NCBI GenBank assembly: GCA_046538735.1
Contig: JBKHII010000065.1
Coordinates: forward strand, 1-14,823
Direction of reading: 5' to 3'
From: SLST01 sp046538735
GTDB taxonomy: Bacteria > Spirochaetota > Spirochaetia > DSM-27196 > SLST01
Length of the DNA: 14,823 bases
Both the position numbers and the translations under genes were made by a program. Positions 7,667-14,771 of the stretch are shown here, one piece after another (the first letter of the stretch is position 1; each line of letters opens with the position of its first letter). Under the pieces are notes generated by a model that was not told the origin of the DNA, ran no database searches, and saw only the letters and a list, made by a program, of their open reading frames with translations.

Positions 7667-8035
7667 CTACTCCTTTCCGGGTCGGCCGATTCCGAGGTCG
7701 GTTCCCGAGCTTCCGGGGGCCGCTGCGCCGGAGCCGCCGCCCTCGGCCTCTTCCTCGACCTCGAGCAACGGTCGGTCGGTGAACAGATACGTGCGGAGCG
7801 CCTCATCCCAGCCTTCCATATTCCGCCGGAGCCACTCGAGCGCCATCGCCGCGTGCTCCATCTCCTCTTCCATGTTGTGACGGAGTACGCTCGCGAGCTC
7901 GGCGTCCGTTGACGGGCCGATCCGCTGATTGTACCAATCGACCGCCTCGATCTCCTCTTTCAGGCTGACGAGGGCGCGAACGTAGTTCCGCGTCTCCGGG
8001 CTCAGTTCTTCTACCGGTTCGTGATACTGACTCAT
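7667..8035 (-). CDS. Encapsulated ferritin-like protein (EncFtn), encapsulin cargo
   Basis: Small (122-residue) ferritin-like ferroxidase that assembles into an open ring inside the encapsulin, oxidises Fe(II) and feeds mineral to the lumen. The core matches the Rhodospirillum rubrum EncFtn family: KEEIEAVDWYNQR, then NMEEEMEHAAMALEWLRRN, then LRTYLFTDRP. Expected ferroxidase ligands are Glu28, Glu58 and His61, with Glu27/Glu30 and Trp34/Tyr35 as entry-site residues (by alignment from memory, offset four from R. rubrum). A Gly/Ser/Ala linker (about 95-112) leads to the targeting peptide DLGIGRPGKE. ATG 8035 has GGAGG six bases upstream and a perfect TATAAT further up. It is first in the operon, directly before the shell gene. 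Iron- or peroxide-responsive control is likely for this family, but I see no convincing Fur box. Confidence 0.95.
   Translation of the reverse strand: MSQYHEPVEELSPETRNYVRALVSLKEEIEAVDWYNQRIGPSTDAELASVLRHNMEEEMEHAAMALEWLRRNMEGWDEALRTYLFTDRPLLEVEEEAEGGGSGAAAPGSSGTDLGIGRPGKE
7670..7675 (-). promoter_or_regulatory. Encapsulin ribosome-binding site inside the EncFtn gene
   Basis: AAGGAG on the minus strand, six bases before the shell ATG at 7663, is also codons for the final Lys-Glu of EncFtn. The cargo's extreme C-terminus is therefore dictated in part by the shell gene's translation signal, a compact arrangement that ties cargo and shell output together. Confidence 0.7.
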
Positions 8036-8052
8036 TCCATTCCTCCAATGCG

Positions 8053-8058
8053 ATTATA
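8053..8058 (-). promoter_or_regulatory. -10 element of the EncFtn/encapsulin operon
   Basis: Perfect TATAAT on the minus strand, 17 bases upstream of the EncFtn ATG, predicting a very short leader that still contains GGAGG. No good TTGACA is found at 16-18 bases upstream (GC-rich there), so an activator may be needed. The dyad at 8090-8107 would sit upstream of the -35 region. Confidence 0.5.
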
Positions 8059-8089
8059 CTGAGGATCGTGCGGCATCGGCGTCCATAGA

Positions 8090-8107
8090 ATAGTCTCTTT
8101 GGACTAT
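8090..8107. promoter_or_regulatory. Perfect dyad ATAGTC-N6-GACTAT in the divergent promoter region
   Basis: ATAGTC (8090-8095) and GACTAT (8102-8107) are exact inverted repeats separated by six bases, in an AT-rich gap between two divergently transcribed genes of a GC-rich window. The right half overlaps a TATACT (8105-8110) that would be the -10 for the acyl-CoA synthetase gene. The geometry suits a dimeric repressor or activator. It does not match the Fur, PerR or CRP consensus I know. The regulator is unknown. Confidence 0.45.
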
Positions 8108-8110
8108 ACT
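8105..8110 (+). promoter_or_regulatory. -10 element for the acyl-CoA synthetase gene
   Basis: TATACT, one mismatch from TATAAT, six bases before the ATG at 8117. Transcription from it would begin at or next to the ATG, which fits with the absence of any Shine-Dalgarno sequence there, so the mRNA may be leaderless. The -35 region is poor. Inference from spacing only. Confidence 0.35.
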
Positions 8111-8116
8111 GCCGGC

Positions 8117-9883
8117 ATGATCACAGACTACTTCGCCGATCGGCCGGACATGGACTACCCGAGTTTCAACACCCTGCTTCGCGATGTCTGCGCGCGTTAT
8201 CCTGAGAACGTCGCGCTACGGATGCAGGTCGACGATGGATTCGCCGAGGTCTCCTATCGCGACCTGGGGTTGCGCGTGGAGGCGTACGGCCGCGCGCTCG
8301 AGGAGAGCGGCATCGCCGCCGGCGACCACGTGGGCCTGCTCGCCGAGAACCGCGCCGAGTGGTGCGTGGCGTATCTGGCGGCCGTGACCAGAGGCGTCGT
8401 GATCGTCCCGTTCGACATCCTCTCCTCGGACGAGACGCTCGAAGCGTACGGTCGGTACGCCGATCTCAAAGCGATCCTCTTCTCCGAGCACTTCGAGGAG
8501 CGCGCGGCCGCGATCGCGGCCGCCTCTCGCGGCTGCAAAATCCTCCTCCATTTCGACGCGCTCTCTCCCGAACACCGGCCGTCGCCGGTCGCGCGCGTCG
8601 CCGGAGCGCGCACCGTGGATTTGCGCGAGCGCTTCGGTTCCGCGGACGCGCCGCTCAAGGCGGTAGAGATCGCGCCCGACCACCCGTGCTCCATCATCTT
8701 CACGAGCGGCACCACCGGTAGCCCCAAAGGCGTGACGCTCAGCCACCACGGGATCATCGCGAACATCAACGCCTCCATTATGAGTCTCCCGATAGACGAG
8801 CATGACAACTTCGTCACCGTGCTCCCGCTTCACCATACCTACCCGACTACCTGCAGCTTCCTCTCGCCGATCAGCGTGGGCGGCTCGGTGACGATCGTGA
8901 GCAAGATCGTAGGGCCCAAGATCATCCAGGCCACGAAAGAGACCGGCGGCACGATCCTGATCGGCGTTCCGCTCCTCTTCGACAAGCTGCGGCGCGGGAT
9001 CCACGCGAAGCTTCGCGAGCAGCCGGTCGGTAAGCGTGCGCTCATCGCGACGATGCGCGGCGTGAGCCGCGCGGGCACGGCGTTCGGCCTTCGTCTCGGC
9101 AGGCCGCTGTTCAGAGGCCTTCGCGAGGCAGCCGGGCTCTCGTCGCTCCGTCTGCTCGTCTCCGGAGGCGGACCGCTCTCGCCCGACTCCGCCTCCTTTT
9201 TCGCGGAGCTCGGCTTCACGATCGTCCAGGGCTACGGTATGAGCGAGAACGGACCGCTCATTACTACGAACACGATCCGCCACCAGGACAATCGTTCGGC
9301 GGGGCTCCCGGTGAAGCGGACGGAGATCCGTATCGCCGATCCGGACGAGCACGGCGTGGGCGAGATCCAGGTAAAGTCGCCCTCGTTGATGCTCGGCTAC
9401 TACAAGAACGCGGAGGCGACCGAGGAGATCTTCACTCCGGACGGGTTTCTGCGGACGGGAGACCTCGGCTGTTTCGACTCGCGCGGCTACCTCTTCATTC
9501 GGGGCCGCAGCAAGAACCTCATCGTGAGCCCGGCCGGCAAGAACATCTTCCCGGAAGAGATCGAGGTGAAGTTTCCGGAGGAGGGGCCGGTTGCCGAGGT
9601 CCTCGTACTCGGCCAGCGGGTCGCCAAAGGCAACGACGGCGAGCGCGTCGTCGCGGTGTGCTACCCAGACTACGAACGGATCGAGCTCGATCGCGGCACG
9701 CGCCCGGCCGAGGCAGAGATTCGCGCGTTGGTCGAGGCCCAGGTCGCCGAGGTGAACAAGTCGCTCGAGCCGTACAAGCGAATCGAGCGGGTCTACTTGC
9801 GCGACGAGGAGTTCGAGAAGACGGCGAGCGGCAAGATCAAGCGATTCCTCTACCGTGAGTACGCGGCGCCCGAGGCGCCGTAG
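8117..9883 (+). CDS. Long-chain acyl-CoA synthetase (AMP-forming)
   Basis: Adenylate-forming enzyme that activates fatty acids with ATP and then transfers the acyl group to CoA. The 588-residue product has the family order: an N-terminal domain beginning YPSFNTLLRDVCARYPENVAL, the phosphate-binding TSGTTGSPKG (about 196-205), PLHHTYP, the substrate-side YGMSENGP (about 373-380), TGDLG (about 447), the hinge RGRSKNLIVSPAGKNIFPEE, and the C-terminal ASGKIKRF with the adenylation lysine near 573. No break is seen. ATG 8117 is chosen over the in-frame TTG 8099, which lies inside the dyad, and over ATG 8150, which would trim only 11 residues; none has a ribosome site. It is divergent from the ferritin/encapsulin operon and shares its control region. 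Exact chain length cannot be read from sequence. Confidence 0.93.
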   Translation: MITDYFADRPDMDYPSFNTLLRDVCARYPENVALRMQVDDGFAEVSYRDLGLRVEAYGRALEESGIAAGDHVGLLAENRAEWCVAYLAAVTRGVVIVPFDILSSDETLEAYGRYADLKAILFSEHFEERAAAIAAASRGCKILLHFDALSPEHRPSPVARVAGARTVDLRERFGSADAPLKAVEIAPDHPCSIIFTSGTTGSPKGVTLSHHGIIANINASIMSLPIDEHDNFVTVLPLHHTYPTTCSFLSPISVGGSVTIVSKIVGPKIIQATKETGGTILIGVPLLFDKLRRGIHAKLREQPVGKRALIATMRGVSRAGTAFGLRLGRPLFRGLREAAGLSSLRLLVSGGGPLSPDSASFFAELGFTIVQGYGMSENGPLITTNTIRHQDNRSAGLPVKRTEIRIADPDEHGVGEIQVKSPSLMLGYYKNAEATEEIFTPDGFLRTGDLGCFDSRGYLFIRGRSKNLIVSPAGKNIFPEEIEVKFPEEGPVAEVLVLGQRVAKGNDGERVVAVCYPDYERIELDRGTRPAEAEIRALVEAQVAEVNKSLEPYKRIERVYLRDEEFEKTASGKIKRFLYREYAAPEAP

Positions 9884-9970
9884 CGAGAAGCCGCTGATCC
9901 GGCAGCGAAACAGGCACGCGCGCCGCGGCGAGCGATTGCGCCGTCCGACCGGTGGTGCTACCCTCGCGGC

Positions 9971-10459
9971 GTGGGAAGCACCATCCTTGGCCATCTGCGC
10001 ATCCATCTCATGCTCTCGCTCAACATGCTCGATCGCCTGATCGAGCTCTGTCCCGACCGCCTCTGGGCCGAGAAGCACGGCGGCTTCGTCTTCTGGCAGC
10101 AGCTGTTGCACGCGTACACCGGTGCGCTCTTCTGGACTCGAGGTCCCGGAGTGGAGTTCGCCGAGCCCTACGCCGAACGCAATCTCTATCCTGAGTTCGA
10201 GCACGATCCGGAGGGCACGATCTCGCGTGACGAGCTCTCCGTCCTGGCGCGGCGCGTCCGGGACCAGATCGAGACGAGTATCCAGGGCAAGACCGACGCG
10301 TGGCTCGCCGAACCTTCCCCGGTATACGACAAGATCACGAACGCGGACGTCCTCATCGGGCAGGTGCGCCACATCCAGTATCACGTTGGGCACTGCGACA
10401 GCATCCTCCGCGAGCACGGCGAGCAGACGCCGGAGTGGGTCGACTACCTCGGCGAGTGA
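9971..10459 (+). CDS. DinB-family metal-binding four-helix protein
   Basis: 162 residues of the DinB/YfiT-like fold, a four-helix bundle with a three-histidine metal site, often a thiol transferase or hydrolase in related proteins. Visible: an N-terminal helix (GHLRIHLMLSLNMLDRLIEL), LWAEKHGGFVFWQQLLHAYTG with ligand candidate His47, and RHIQYHVGHCDSILREHG with His134/138/141, the usual C-terminal ligand cluster. The tail EWVDYLGE is also typical. GTG 9971 is the earliest start that includes the whole first helix. There is no Shine-Dalgarno sequence, and ATG 10010 would cut into that helix. It lies 87 bases after the acyl-CoA synthetase on the same strand, so co-transcription is possible but not shown. 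Substrate unknown. Confidence 0.82.
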   Translation: MGSTILGHLRIHLMLSLNMLDRLIELCPDRLWAEKHGGFVFWQQLLHAYTGALFWTRGPGVEFAEPYAERNLYPEFEHDPEGTISRDELSVLARRVRDQIETSIQGKTDAWLAEPSPVYDKITNADVLIGQVRHIQYHVGHCDSILREHGEQTPEWVDYLGE

Positions 10460-10489
10460 CGCCGGCCTACGCGGTGGTGCGACACGGTC

Positions 10490-10512
10490 CGTCTCCCGGG
10501 TCGTCTCCCGGG
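10490..10512. repeat. Tandem 11-base repeat CGTCTCCCGGG
   Basis: Two exact copies at 10490-10500 and 10502-10512 with one base between, in the 105-base gap between the convergent DinB and SDR genes. Too short to suggest a mobile element. Confidence 0.5.
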
Positions 10513-10537
10513 GCGTGCCGACCGCTTGGGCCGTGGC

Positions 10538-10565
10538 GCGGCTCGTGCGCGGCCGGCTGAGCCGC
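10538..10565. terminator. Stem-loop between convergent DinB and SDR genes
   Basis: GCGGCTC (10538-10544) and GAGCCGC (10559-10565) form a 7-base stem with a 14-base loop, ending on the SDR stop codon. It lies where a shared terminator would be expected, but neither strand shows a U-run, so confidence is low. Confidence 0.25.
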
Positions 10566-11260
10566 TACTCCCGGTAGTCCTGCGCGTTGTAGAGTTTCCC
10601 GCTGCCCGCGTCCTCGTCCAGCAGGACGGGAACGAGCGCGCCCGGGAGCACGGTGTCCGGGTCGTTCGGCGCCGACGGGCCGCCCATGTCCGTGCGCAGC
10701 CAGCCGGGGTCGAGCAGATTCATCAGCACGTTCGTTCCCGAGAGCGTCGGGACGAGGTCGCGGACGTAGCGTTCGAGCGCGGCTTTGGAGACGCTGTACG
10801 GCATCATCTCCGGCTGGTCGCGGATGCCGGAGGTCGTGTTGACGATGCGTCCGAAGTTACGCTCGAGCATCGCCGGGAGGAACGCGTCGCACAGTTTTGC
10901 CGGAGCGATCGCGTTGACCCGGAAGCAGAGCTCGTACTCGTCCGCCGCGTGCGTGAACTTCTCCTTGTACGATGTCTGAATGCCGGCGTTGTTGTAGAGG
11001 ACGTCCGGCGCTCCGTTCGTGATCTGGCGCACCGCCGCGATGAGCGCGTCGATCTGATCCCAATCGCTGAGCTCCGCGGCGAGCGAGCGGACCGTGATGT
11101 CGCGCGTACGAAGCTCGTCGGCGAGCTCCTGCGTGCTCTCCGCGCTCCGGCTGTGCAGAATGAGGTTGCAGCCGTGGTCCGCCATCGCGCGTACGATGCG
11201 CATCCCCACGCCTCGGCTCGCACCGGTGACGAGGGCCCATTTGCCTGTGAGTGATATCAT
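10565..11260 (-). CDS. Short-chain dehydrogenase/reductase (SDR)
   Basis: NAD(P)-dependent oxidoreductase of the classical SDR family, 231 residues, cytoplasmic. Seen: the Rossmann cofactor motif TGASRGVG (12-19), NNAG (90-93), Asn116, the catalytic Ser near 144 (NTTSG), and Tyr155-x-x-x-Lys159 in YSVSK, followed by the usual DPGWLRTDMGGP. His36-Ser37-Arg38 after the second strand would favour NADP, as an Arg there usually binds the 2'-phosphate (inference). ATG 11260 has AAGGAGGAG upstream at a good distance. It follows the unrecognised 252-residue protein by 20 bases, so the two form an operon. The substrate cannot be told from sequence. No damage is seen; the length is slightly short for the family. 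Confidence 0.92.
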   Translation of the reverse strand: MISLTGKWALVTGASRGVGMRIVRAMADHGCNLILHSRSAESTQELADELRTRDITVRSLAAELSDWDQIDALIAAVRQITNGAPDVLYNNAGIQTSYKEKFTHAADEYELCFRVNAIAPAKLCDAFLPAMLERNFGRIVNTTSGIRDQPEMMPYSVSKAALERYVRDLVPTLSGTNVLMNLLDPGWLRTDMGGPSAPNDPDTVLPGALVPVLLDEDAGSGKLYNAQDYRE

Positions 11261-11280
11261 GGTGTACTCCTCCTTGGGTC

Positions 11281-12039
11281 CTAGAGATCCATGTTCTGTA
11301 TGAACGATCGCTTCCGGTCAAGGTAGCGTGAGAGAACCTCGCTCGTTTCGGCGATGAGGTGCATCAGCATCGCGTACACGGGGTTGTGCGCGTTGTCCGA
11401 GAGGAAGTCGAGAAAGTCGAGCGGCGAGCCGAATGCGCTATCGAACTGCGCGTCCGAGGCGGTCGACCGTTCTTCGATCCAGCTGCGATTCAGATTGAAC
11501 GTTACCTCGAGACCCCCGGGGTCGTCGCCGGCCGTCGAGAACAGCGTCTTTCGGTCGTCCGGCCCGGCACTGATTGTCATCGCGAGGATCGGGATCTGCG
11601 TCTCTACCGTGTGCTCGCGCCGCTTCCCGATATTGAGGTCCCCCAGCGCGAACCCCTCCGGAATCGTGTCGATGACGTGGATGTTGTGCGTTTTCCAGAC
11701 GAAGCGAACGTGACTCCCCCGGTCGGATCGTGAAACGGCCACCGAGAGGTCGACCGTGTCGTTCAGGTTGCGGTGCTGGACACGACTCGATGTCGGGAGC
11801 GTGTGGTTCAACCCGACGGACTCTGCAAGAACTCGGTAGAGCTCGCCGGCTTTCGCGCGCACGAGCTCCGACTTCGCCGCGAGCAGCTCGCGGATCTCCT
11901 CTGCGTAGGACTCGAGCTGCTTCACGCGGAGCTGATCGCGGACGATGCTCGCGACGTCGTCGTCGTAGCCGCTCTTGATGAGCGAGTCGTACGCCTGATC
12001 TGCGTCCCGGCTGCCCGGGTCTATCTGCTCGGCACTCAC
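11281..12039 (-). CDS. Unrecognised 252-residue cytoplasmic protein
   Basis: I do not recognise this family. It has no signal peptide and no membrane segment. Residues about 10-75 are charged and helical (SIVRDQLRVKQLESYAEEIR, then LLAAKSELVRAKAGELYRVL) and could form a coiled coil. About 85-200 is strand-rich (DLSVAVSRSD, HVRFVWKTHNIHVIDTIPEG, IPILAMTISAG, LEVTFNLNRSW). The end is helical again (LMHLIAETSEVLSRYLDRKR). GTG 12039 is the start: it has GAGGAG about five bases upstream and follows a TTGACA-containing promoter region. The stop TAG is 20 bases before the SDR gene's ATG, so they are probably co-transcribed. Codon use looks normal for the window, so it is a real gene of unknown role. 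Confidence 0.8.
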   Translation of the reverse strand: MSAEQIDPGSRDADQAYDSLIKSGYDDDVASIVRDQLRVKQLESYAEEIRELLAAKSELVRAKAGELYRVLAESVGLNHTLPTSSRVQHRNLNDTVDLSVAVSRSDRGSHVRFVWKTHNIHVIDTIPEGFALGDLNIGKRREHTVETQIPILAMTISAGPDDRKTLFSTAGDDPGGLEVTFNLNRSWIEERSTASDAQFDSAFGSPLDFLDFLSDNAHNPVYAMLMHLIAETSEVLSRYLDRKRSFIQNMDL

Positions 12040-12056
12040 GCTGGCTCCTCGAGTAC

Positions 12057-12085
12057 ACGATCACAGAACGGTGATCCGCTGTCAA
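12057..12085 (-). promoter_or_regulatory. Promoter with TTGACA -35 and internal dyad
   Basis: On the minus strand a perfect TTGACA (12080-12085) is followed after 17 bases by a weak -10 (GATCGT, 12057-12062). Between and overlapping them is an exact dyad, GATCAC-N6-GTGATC (12059-12076). A strong -35, a poor -10 and an operator-like dyad in the spacer suggest regulated expression of the 252-residue protein/SDR operon. The half-sites are in the opposite order to a CRP site (TGTGA-N6-TCACA). Confidence 0.45.
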
Positions 12086-12150
12086 CACGCGAGCCGTCGT
12101 GGTTGACGACGCGCGCTTTCCGAACGCACGTTCTTCATAGAGGAGGCGGT

Positions 12151-12339
12151 ATGTTACTCGGCGGAGTCATTGCGGTTGTCCTGGGCGGTCTCGTCGGCTG
12201 GTGGCTCGGCGCCTCCCGCGCGACCGGTAACGTCAACCGACAGTGGATGCGCGCGCTCGAGCAAGCGGAGACGGACGGCATCATCAACGACCGGCAGCGT
12301 TCGGACGTGATCCGTATTCAGGGCTCGTTCAGGACGTGA
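12151..12339 (+). CDS. Small single-span membrane protein
   Basis: 62 residues. ATG 12151 directly follows AGGAGG with a short spacer, an excellent ribosome site that decides this start over upstream in-frame codons. Residues 2-19 (LLGGVIAVVLGGLVGWWL) form one Gly-rich membrane helix, followed by a charged cytoplasmic-type tail (RQWMRALEQAETDGIINDRQ) that ends in FRT. The layout resembles the many short one-helix proteins of bacteria, but I cannot name a family. Its last 22 bases overlap the convergent glycoside hydrolase gene. It is divergent from the 252-residue gene, sharing a 111-base upstream region. Confidence 0.7.
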   Translation: MLLGGVIAVVLGGLVGWWLGASRATGNVNRQWMRALEQAETDGIINDRQRSDVIRIQGSFRT

Positions 12340-14735
12340 TCCGCCGCCAAGGCAAGAATCAAGTAGTCGGTCGTCCCGCCTCCCAGGACGTACTCGGTCT
12401 GCTGCCAGAGGTGCGGCCACTCGAGGAGCTCCGGATAGTCGGGACGAATGAGCGCCGTGCCGGACGCGCTGCCTCCCGGGATGTAGCTCCAGTCGTCGCG
12501 GTTGAGGCCGTACGCTACGGTGAGCGACCGCGCGCCCACGCCTGAGACGAACGACGAGGTATTCGATCCCGGGTGGCACCCGAGCACGAAGTTGAGCGCG
12601 TTCAGCATCAGGTGTTTGGGAAAGACCTCCGGGAAGGCGGTGTGCAGGAAGTACTGCTGCATTCCGAATCGCTGGATCGCCCACCCCGCGCCCCAGATGT
12701 TGGGCTCGTACGGCACGCCGTACGGCGTCTTCTTCTCGAGCTCGTCCACGCGATCGCGGTACGACCGCGCCGCCGAGCGCATCCGCTCGGCGAACTCGTC
12801 CGAGGCGATGGACGGCAGCGCTCGTCCGACCAGCCACCCAACGTGCTCGAACGCCGAGACGATCGCCTCTTCTTTCTCAACGATTGCATCCGCGTAGCGG
12901 CGCTCTCCGGTGGAGAGGAGGAGCTCAACGTCCGCCGCCACGGTTTCGATCCCCGCCGGGAGTACCGGTCCGCCGGGGAATGCTCTCGCCGCCGGGTCCG
13001 GCGCTCCGGTCGTCGCCCGGAGCTCGGCGGCGATCGTGAGGCACTCGTCCGCGAGCTCTGCGTTCAGGTCGCGAAGCGGCCGTGAGGCGGCGGCGAGGCA
13101 CGCCGCGGTCAGGAGCTCGCGGCGCGGGTTGTCTTCGGTGAAGACCCACCGGTCGTCGTCCGTGCCTGCGACGCCGTCCGTCTGGTTGACCGGGTCGCCG
13201 AGGAGGGTGTACTGGCGGAGCTCGGGGCAAATGATGCCGCGGTAGAGCCGTCCGAGCGCGCGGTATCCGGCGACGATCGAGAGGCAGCCGTGCTCGATCT
13301 GCTGGAGGATGTCCGGGGTTCCGTCCGGACGGTGGATCTCCACGAGCTTGCGCGCCTGGTCGATCGTGGTGTTGTCGTGCCGAACGTCGAACGCTTCGTG
13401 CGCGAGCGCGAGGCCGAAGACGGTGACCGCCTGCGACTCCACGCGCAGGTCGTGGTCGCCCGCGTCGTGCCACCCTCCCACGCCGAGGCCGGGTACGTGG
13501 TCTCCCGGTTCGAAGTCGCTGAGTGTGCTCGGACCCTGCGAGTAGCCGTCGAAATGGATATGGCTCGTGGGCGCCATCCGCGCGTCGTCCAGGTGGCATG
13601 CGCCGTGCCAGACGCGCGACCGGTCGTTCACGCGCATGTGGCACATCTGCACCGGCAGGAAGTAGTCGAGCGTGGGTTGCCAGACGTGACGCGAGTAGAC
13701 GTCGCGCGCGATCCGAAACGGGTTGGACGAGCGGTCGCCGTAGCTCGCGACGTAGAGACCGGGCTCGGTCACGGAGCTGAAGTCGAGCCGGAGGTAGGTG
13801 AAGCGCAGGAATCGTCCCCAGTCGGGCGGCGTCTGCGACACGACCGGATCGCGGCTGCCGTCCGCGTTCACGCGGGAGATCACGATCGGGTGACGCGTGT
13901 CGTCGTTCGAATCGAGTTCCACGACCGCGAACTTGGGCTGGTCCGGGTGGTAGCCGACCTGCGATACCTGCACGACGGGCTCGGCCGTCCAGCCCGGGAT
14001 CGCGTGCGGCGCGACGAACCACTCGAGTGCACCGCTGGTCTTCTCTCCGGGGATGAGACCGCGGACGACGAACCAGCCGTTGTTGTGCACGCCGCGCCCG
14101 TCCAGGAGCTCGAGCGTCCCGGTTCGGCTCTCGATACGCATGCGCTGCTCGTCGGATTCCGGTGCCACCGTGAGCGTGGTGCCCGTTGCGAGCGCGTCAA
14201 TCCGGTAGGAGCCGTCGCTGTCCGCACGCCCCGGGCTGTTCGGCTGTCGCGGGAAGGGTCCGGAGACGTCGTCCATAGTAAACGATTTCCCAAACAGGAA
14301 GCCGGGAAAGAGCTCGAGCATGAAGGCCGCCCTCCCGACCCAGTCGCTCGGCAGCGGCTGTTCGAGATCCAGGACGATGACGAAGCCTTCGCCCTCGGGC
14401 CGGACGCGGATCGTGTAGGCGAGATCCAGGTCGGGGTAGTCGATCGGATTGAAGCCCGTGCGATTCTTGGCCGGGTCCGGGTAGCTCAGGCGAACGCTGA
14501 TCTCGTCGCGATCGCGGTCGACTCGTCGTTCTCCGGCGGCGGGAACGGGCGACCACTGGCCGGGAGAGCGGTCGAGGCGGACGTCGCCGTTCGTCGCTAC
14601 GCGACGCCCGTTCTGGATGATGCTGACGCCGGCCTGATGCCCGTCCGGGTAGTAGTCGTGCGCGAGCATGACGTTGAGGCCGCGCTTCTCCAGGTAGTCG
14701 TGTTCGTTGAGCGTGAGTAGTTCGTGGGTGCTCAT
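12318..14735 (-). CDS. Glycoside hydrolase family 9 (cellulase-type) with Ig-like domain
   Basis: Inverting beta-glycosidase of 805 residues. Order: a ~250-residue N-terminal beta-rich domain (starts MSTHELLTLNEHDY; NGRRVATNGDVRLDRSPGQW), then the CelD-type Ig-like domain (VSQVGYHPDQPKFAVVEL, about 258-345), then the (alpha/alpha)6 catalytic domain. Catalytic signs are GGWHDAGDHD with Asp424/Asp427 as base candidates, RPDGTPDILQQIEHG, GCHPGSNTSSFVSGVGARS (about 719-737), and Glu781 in QQTEYVLGGGTTDY as the acid. The extra N-terminal domain and the absence of a signal peptide point to a cytoplasmic enzyme acting on imported oligosaccharides, not a secreted cellulase (inference). ATG 14735 is preferred to the longer in-frame option at 14819 because GGAG lies about nine bases upstream. 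The frame is intact. Confidence 0.92.
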   Translation of the reverse strand: MSTHELLTLNEHDYLEKRGLNVMLAHDYYPDGHQAGVSIIQNGRRVATNGDVRLDRSPGQWSPVPAAGERRVDRDRDEISVRLSYPDPAKNRTGFNPIDYPDLDLAYTIRVRPEGEGFVIVLDLEQPLPSDWVGRAAFMLELFPGFLFGKSFTMDDVSGPFPRQPNSPGRADSDGSYRIDALATGTTLTVAPESDEQRMRIESRTGTLELLDGRGVHNNGWFVVRGLIPGEKTSGALEWFVAPHAIPGWTAEPVVQVSQVGYHPDQPKFAVVELDSNDDTRHPIVISRVNADGSRDPVVSQTPPDWGRFLRFTYLRLDFSSVTEPGLYVASYGDRSSNPFRIARDVYSRHVWQPTLDYFLPVQMCHMRVNDRSRVWHGACHLDDARMAPTSHIHFDGYSQGPSTLSDFEPGDHVPGLGVGGWHDAGDHDLRVESQAVTVFGLALAHEAFDVRHDNTTIDQARKLVEIHRPDGTPDILQQIEHGCLSIVAGYRALGRLYRGIICPELRQYTLLGDPVNQTDGVAGTDDDRWVFTEDNPRRELLTAACLAAASRPLRDLNAELADECLTIAAELRATTGAPDPAARAFPGGPVLPAGIETVAADVELLLSTGERRYADAIVEKEEAIVSAFEHVGWLVGRALPSIASDEFAERMRSAARSYRDRVDELEKKTPYGVPYEPNIWGAGWAIQRFGMQQYFLHTAFPEVFPKHLMLNALNFVLGCHPGSNTSSFVSGVGARSLTVAYGLNRDDWSYIPGGSASGTALIRPDYPELLEWPHLWQQTEYVLGGGTTDYLILALAADHVLNEP

Positions 14736-14765
14736 GGTAGCGCTCCAATGGGGGTGATGACGGGA

Positions 14766-14771
14766 AGTATA
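14766..14771 (-). promoter_or_regulatory. -10-like TATACT upstream of the GH9 gene
   Basis: TATACT on the minus strand, 30 bases before the GH9 ATG. The hexamer 17 bases further upstream is a poor -35 (TTCTCT). It is the only promoter-like element in the 88 bases between the gene and the window edge. Confidence 0.35.

Noticed and set aside
8216..10417. 733-codon open frame on the minus strand
   Set aside because: It lies antisense to the acyl-CoA synthetase and DinB genes, which both have clear motifs. Its translation is Arg/Glu/Asp-rich low-complexity with no domain, typical of shadow frames in GC-rich DNA.
12059..12076. CRP/FNR binding site
   Set aside because: The half-sites are TCAC-N6-GTGA, the reverse of TGTGA-N6-TCACA; only the letters are similar.
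13290..14720. 476-codon open frame on the plus strand
   Set aside because: It is antisense to the GH9 catalytic and Ig-like domains, whose catalytic motifs are intact. The composition (Val/Arg/Asp/Glu repeats) is that of a mirror frame.
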